A stretch of DNA of 64,000 nucleotides from an uncultured Bacteroidales bacterium (GTDB lineage Bacteria > Bacteroidota > Bacteroidia > Bacteroidales > UBA932), in NCBI GenBank assembly GCA_900317925.1, contig ONIQ01000002.1:22205-86204 (forward strand), read 5' to 3'. Position 1 is the first letter of the stretch. Each line of letters begins with the position of its first letter. The notes below the pieces were generated by a model, which did no database searches, was not told where the DNA came from, and saw only the letters and a list, made by a program, of their open reading frames with translations. Shown one piece after another: positions 62,198 through 64,000 of this stretch. The translations under genes were made by a program, and so were the position numbers.

Positions 62198-62319
62198 CTC
62201 TCGGTTTTGTCAAAATCTAGGCAGTTATTCGTCTCGGTTTTGTCGGATTTTTTGTGCTTTTTCCTCTCGGTTTTATCAAAAAGTGCTATATTTGCCACTG
62301 GAACCATAGAACCGAGAGG
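62198..62319 (+). promoter_or_regulatory. ATPase promoter with three 33-bp-spaced iterons and one inverted copy
   Basis: TCTCGGTTTT(G/A)TC occurs at 62199-62211, 62232-62244 and 62265-62277, exactly 33 bp apart. An inverted copy (ATAGAACCGAGAGG, 62306-62319) ends 2 nt before the ATG. It matches the third copy at 13 of 14 positions; the centre of that pair (62291) falls on the -7 box TATATTTG (62287-62294). Confidence 0.8.
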
Positions 62320-62321
62320 GT

Positions 62322-63692
62322 ATGTATATAGAAAGACCGATAGACGCATTACTTTTGGAGTGGAAGAACAGTGCAGTACGGAAACCGCTTCTTCTCAGGG
62401 GTGCCCGCCAGGTGGGAAAGTCATGGGCGGTGGAGCACCTTGGGGAGACTTTTGACTATTTCATAGAGGTGAACTTTGAGAAGCGTCCGGAAATGCTGGA
62501 TGTTTTTCAGAAGATTCACGACGTGCACGAGCTGGCTGTTACCTTGGGAATGTATTACAACACTCCTGTGATACCGGACCGTACACTACTATTCCTTGAC
62601 GAGATCCAGAAATCGGCTGATGCCATCCAGAGTCTGTGGTCTTTCAAGGAGGATTATAAGGAACTGCATGTCGTGGCGGCGGGATCGTTGCTGGAATTCG
62701 CCCTTCAGGATTTGCCGTCATTCGGCGTTGGAAGGATCCGTTCGCTGTTTGTCTATCCTTTCTCTTTCGATGAGTTTCTGGTGGCCGAGGGTAAGGCCGA
62801 CTGGGTGAAAGCCAAACAAGAAGCAAATACGGAGAAACCGCTTCTCACTCCTCTGTACAATGACCTTGTGCAGCATTTCCGAACCTTCCTTATGGTGGGT
62901 GGAATGCCAGCCAGCGTTGCAACGTGGGTAACAACGCATGATTACAGCCAGTGTCAGGCTGAACTGGATGACATCCAATTGACCTATTATGATGACTTCC
63001 CTAAATACGCAAAGAAAGTTGACCCCACGTTGCTTCGGAACACTTTACAGAGTGTCGTAATGCAGATTGGAGACAAGTTTACCTATAGTGAAGTGGATGG
63101 CGGATACCGGGCAGACGATGTGAAAAAAGCTTTGAAGCTTTTGTGCGATGCCGGTATCATCAAGAGGGTGAGTTATACTTCCGGGAACGGACTTCCCCTA
63201 GGTGCGGAAGTGAATGACAAATTCCGTAAGTATATCTATCTGGACAGCGGCCTTCTTCTGCGCATTCTGGATCTGGATTTCGGTGGAGCCCGCCAGTTGA
63301 CGGAGAGGATTATCGCCGGCACGTCCGAAGATTTGGTGAATAAAGGTGGCCTCGCGGAAATGGTCCTTGGATGGGAACTTGTGAAGTATAACAATCCCCG
63401 AATGCAGCATGACCTGTTTTATTGGGAGAATACTGCTGAGGGTACACGTTCAGAGGTTGATTATATCATAGCCAGAGACTTGAAGGTCCTGCCCATAGAA
63501 TGTAAGGCCGGGACCAGCGGAAAGATGAAGAGTATGTACGAGTTTATGCACCAGAAACATCTGGCGGAGGCTATCCGCTGTTCACTGGAGAACTTTTCAG
63601 AGTTGGAGCGCATAGACAAAAAGGACCAAGACGCAGTCCGCCACGTTCAGATAGTCCCGCTTTTTGCGATATCCAATCTATTCGGTGAATAA
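62322..63692 (+). CDS. AAA_14/DUF4143 ATPase (third of three)
   Basis: The 456-aa protein has an AAA_14 domain (Walker A 'LLLRGARQVGKSWAVEHLG', Walker B 'RTLLFLDEIQKS', sensor 'VVAAGSLLEFAL') and a C-terminal DUF4143 domain with a PD-(D/E)XK-like core ('TRSEVDYIIARD' then 'LPIECKAG'). A winged-helix region lies between ('ADDVKKALKLLCDAGIIKRV'). The family is widespread and patchy in Bacteroidota; its role is unclear. The promoter carries private repeats that end right at the start codon. Confidence 0.88.
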   Translation: MYIERPIDALLLEWKNSAVRKPLLLRGARQVGKSWAVEHLGETFDYFIEVNFEKRPEMLDVFQKIHDVHELAVTLGMYYNTPVIPDRTLLFLDEIQKSADAIQSLWSFKEDYKELHVVAAGSLLEFALQDLPSFGVGRIRSLFVYPFSFDEFLVAEGKADWVKAKQEANTEKPLLTPLYNDLVQHFRTFLMVGGMPASVATWVTTHDYSQCQAELDDIQLTYYDDFPKYAKKVDPTLLRNTLQSVVMQIGDKFTYSEVDGGYRADDVKKALKLLCDAGIIKRVSYTSGNGLPLGAEVNDKFRKYIYLDSGLLLRILDLDFGGARQLTERIIAGTSEDLVNKGGLAEMVLGWELVKYNNPRMQHDLFYWENTAEGTRSEVDYIIARDLKVLPIECKAGTSGKMKSMYEFMHQKHLAEAIRCSLENFSELERIDKKDQDAVRHVQIVPLFAISNLFGE

Positions 63693-63776
63693 AAAAACAA
63701 AGACTTGTTGTGCCTCTTTGGGCATCACTTCCCATTACCGTGCATACAGCCTGAGGTGCAAAAATGAGTGCATACA

Positions 63777-63900
63777 TTAGAGACTAGCCAATAAAGAATC
63801 CAACTCCTCTTTCCCCGATATTGACGTGCCTTTACCTTCGGCAATGCTCTTTCGAGCCTCATCGATGCGCGCAAAGAACTCCTTCTTGCTGATAAGGCTA
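63777..63900 (-). pseudogene. Antitoxin-like protein, C-terminal fragment
   Basis: The minus-strand frame encodes 'LISKKEFFARIDEARKSIAE' followed by 'GKGTSISGKEELDSLLASL'. This resembles the C-terminus of small Bacteroidales antitoxins paired with RelE/ParE toxins. Its N-terminal half is replaced by IS-like sequence from about 63901, so the gene is probably disrupted. No toxin gene is seen to the left. Confidence 0.55.
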
Positions 63901-63901
63901 T

Positions 63902-64000
63902 TGTGCACTGCCACCCAAAATTGAACACCTGATTGCCATCGAAAATTGAACACTTTGAGATCATTTGCAAGGGTCATTGGCTGGGCCCGCTCGTAATGGA
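63902..64000 (-). mobile_element. Probable end of an IS21-like insertion sequence (continues past the edge)
   Basis: AAAATTGAACAC occurs twice, at 63917-63928 and 63942-63953, 25 bp apart, next to a TGTGCAC boundary. Repeated short motifs inside the end and terminal TG/CA are features of IS21-family ends. A minus-strand frame ending '...SITSGPSQ' stops near 63976 and may be the transposase-helper C-terminus. The evidence is limited to under 100 nt. Confidence 0.4.

Noticed and set aside
62207-62455. 82-codon plus-strand frame overlapping the third ATPase start
   Set aside because: It lies in another frame of the ATPase gene and across its iterons; there is no support beyond being open.

Overview
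The window is about 64 kb of a Bacteroidales (Bacteroidota) chromosome with roughly 55% G+C. This assignment rests on several features: promoters of the TTTG-N19-21-TAnnTTTG type, little use of Shine-Dalgarno sites, B-type fumarate reductase subunits, a family S46 dipeptidyl peptidase, short TonB-domain proteins, a Bacteroidales-type LptE/SecG cluster and TPR-HTH regulators. The genus cannot be fixed from the sequence. There are no rRNA genes or CRISPR arrays, and one tRNA (Ser, GCT).

Layout. 0-18.9 kb: mfd (leftward, cut by the edge) and ruvB (rightward) diverge from an AT-rich spacer full of DnaA-box-like 9-mers, a candidate oriC. Then come a C45-like hydrolase, frdAB without a cytochrome gene, a membrane polyferredoxin, a GH3 beta-glucosidase, two envelope proteins, hflX, tonB, ybeY, mnmG, ruvA and sufS. 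mnmG holds a perfect 16-bp parS-like palindrome and sufS a 15/16 copy. 19-31 kb: sufE, sufT-like, folK, glyS, a second tonB, a TPR-HTH regulator, pheS, two secreted peptidases (C69 and S46) and an AAA ATPase. 31-38 kb: an N-domain-less clpB, secG, a TPR protein, lptE, a sigma-54 activator, an abundant-looking lipoprotein and tRNA-Ser. 38-40.7 kb: a scarred accessory region beside the tRNA, with an intact AlbA_2-type regulator and fragments of a second one, an integrase, an ORF6N protein, a RhuM protein and a transposase. 40.7-57.3 kb: a GH9/deacetylase fusion, pyrG, the operon ilvD-ilvB-ilvN-ilvC-(leuA/cimA)-ilvE, and metH-metF. 57.3-64 kb: accessory genes, namely two more AAA ATPases with C-terminal nuclease-like modules, a TPR/PP2C phosphatase with a membrane partner, and an antitoxin fragment next to a probable IS end.

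Most notable signals. (1) The ilv operon begins with a complete transcription attenuator: a 24-residue leader peptide with a run of Leu/Ile/Val codons, a perfect 12-bp antiterminator and a terminator just before ilvD. (2) Each of the three AAA-ATPase/nuclease-like genes has its own unrelated repeat motif arranged as an inverted pair around its promoter -7 box. One of them also has three copies spaced exactly 33 bp apart. This looks like a recurring self-regulating module. (3) The origin-like spacer and the parS-like sites support each other as an origin region.
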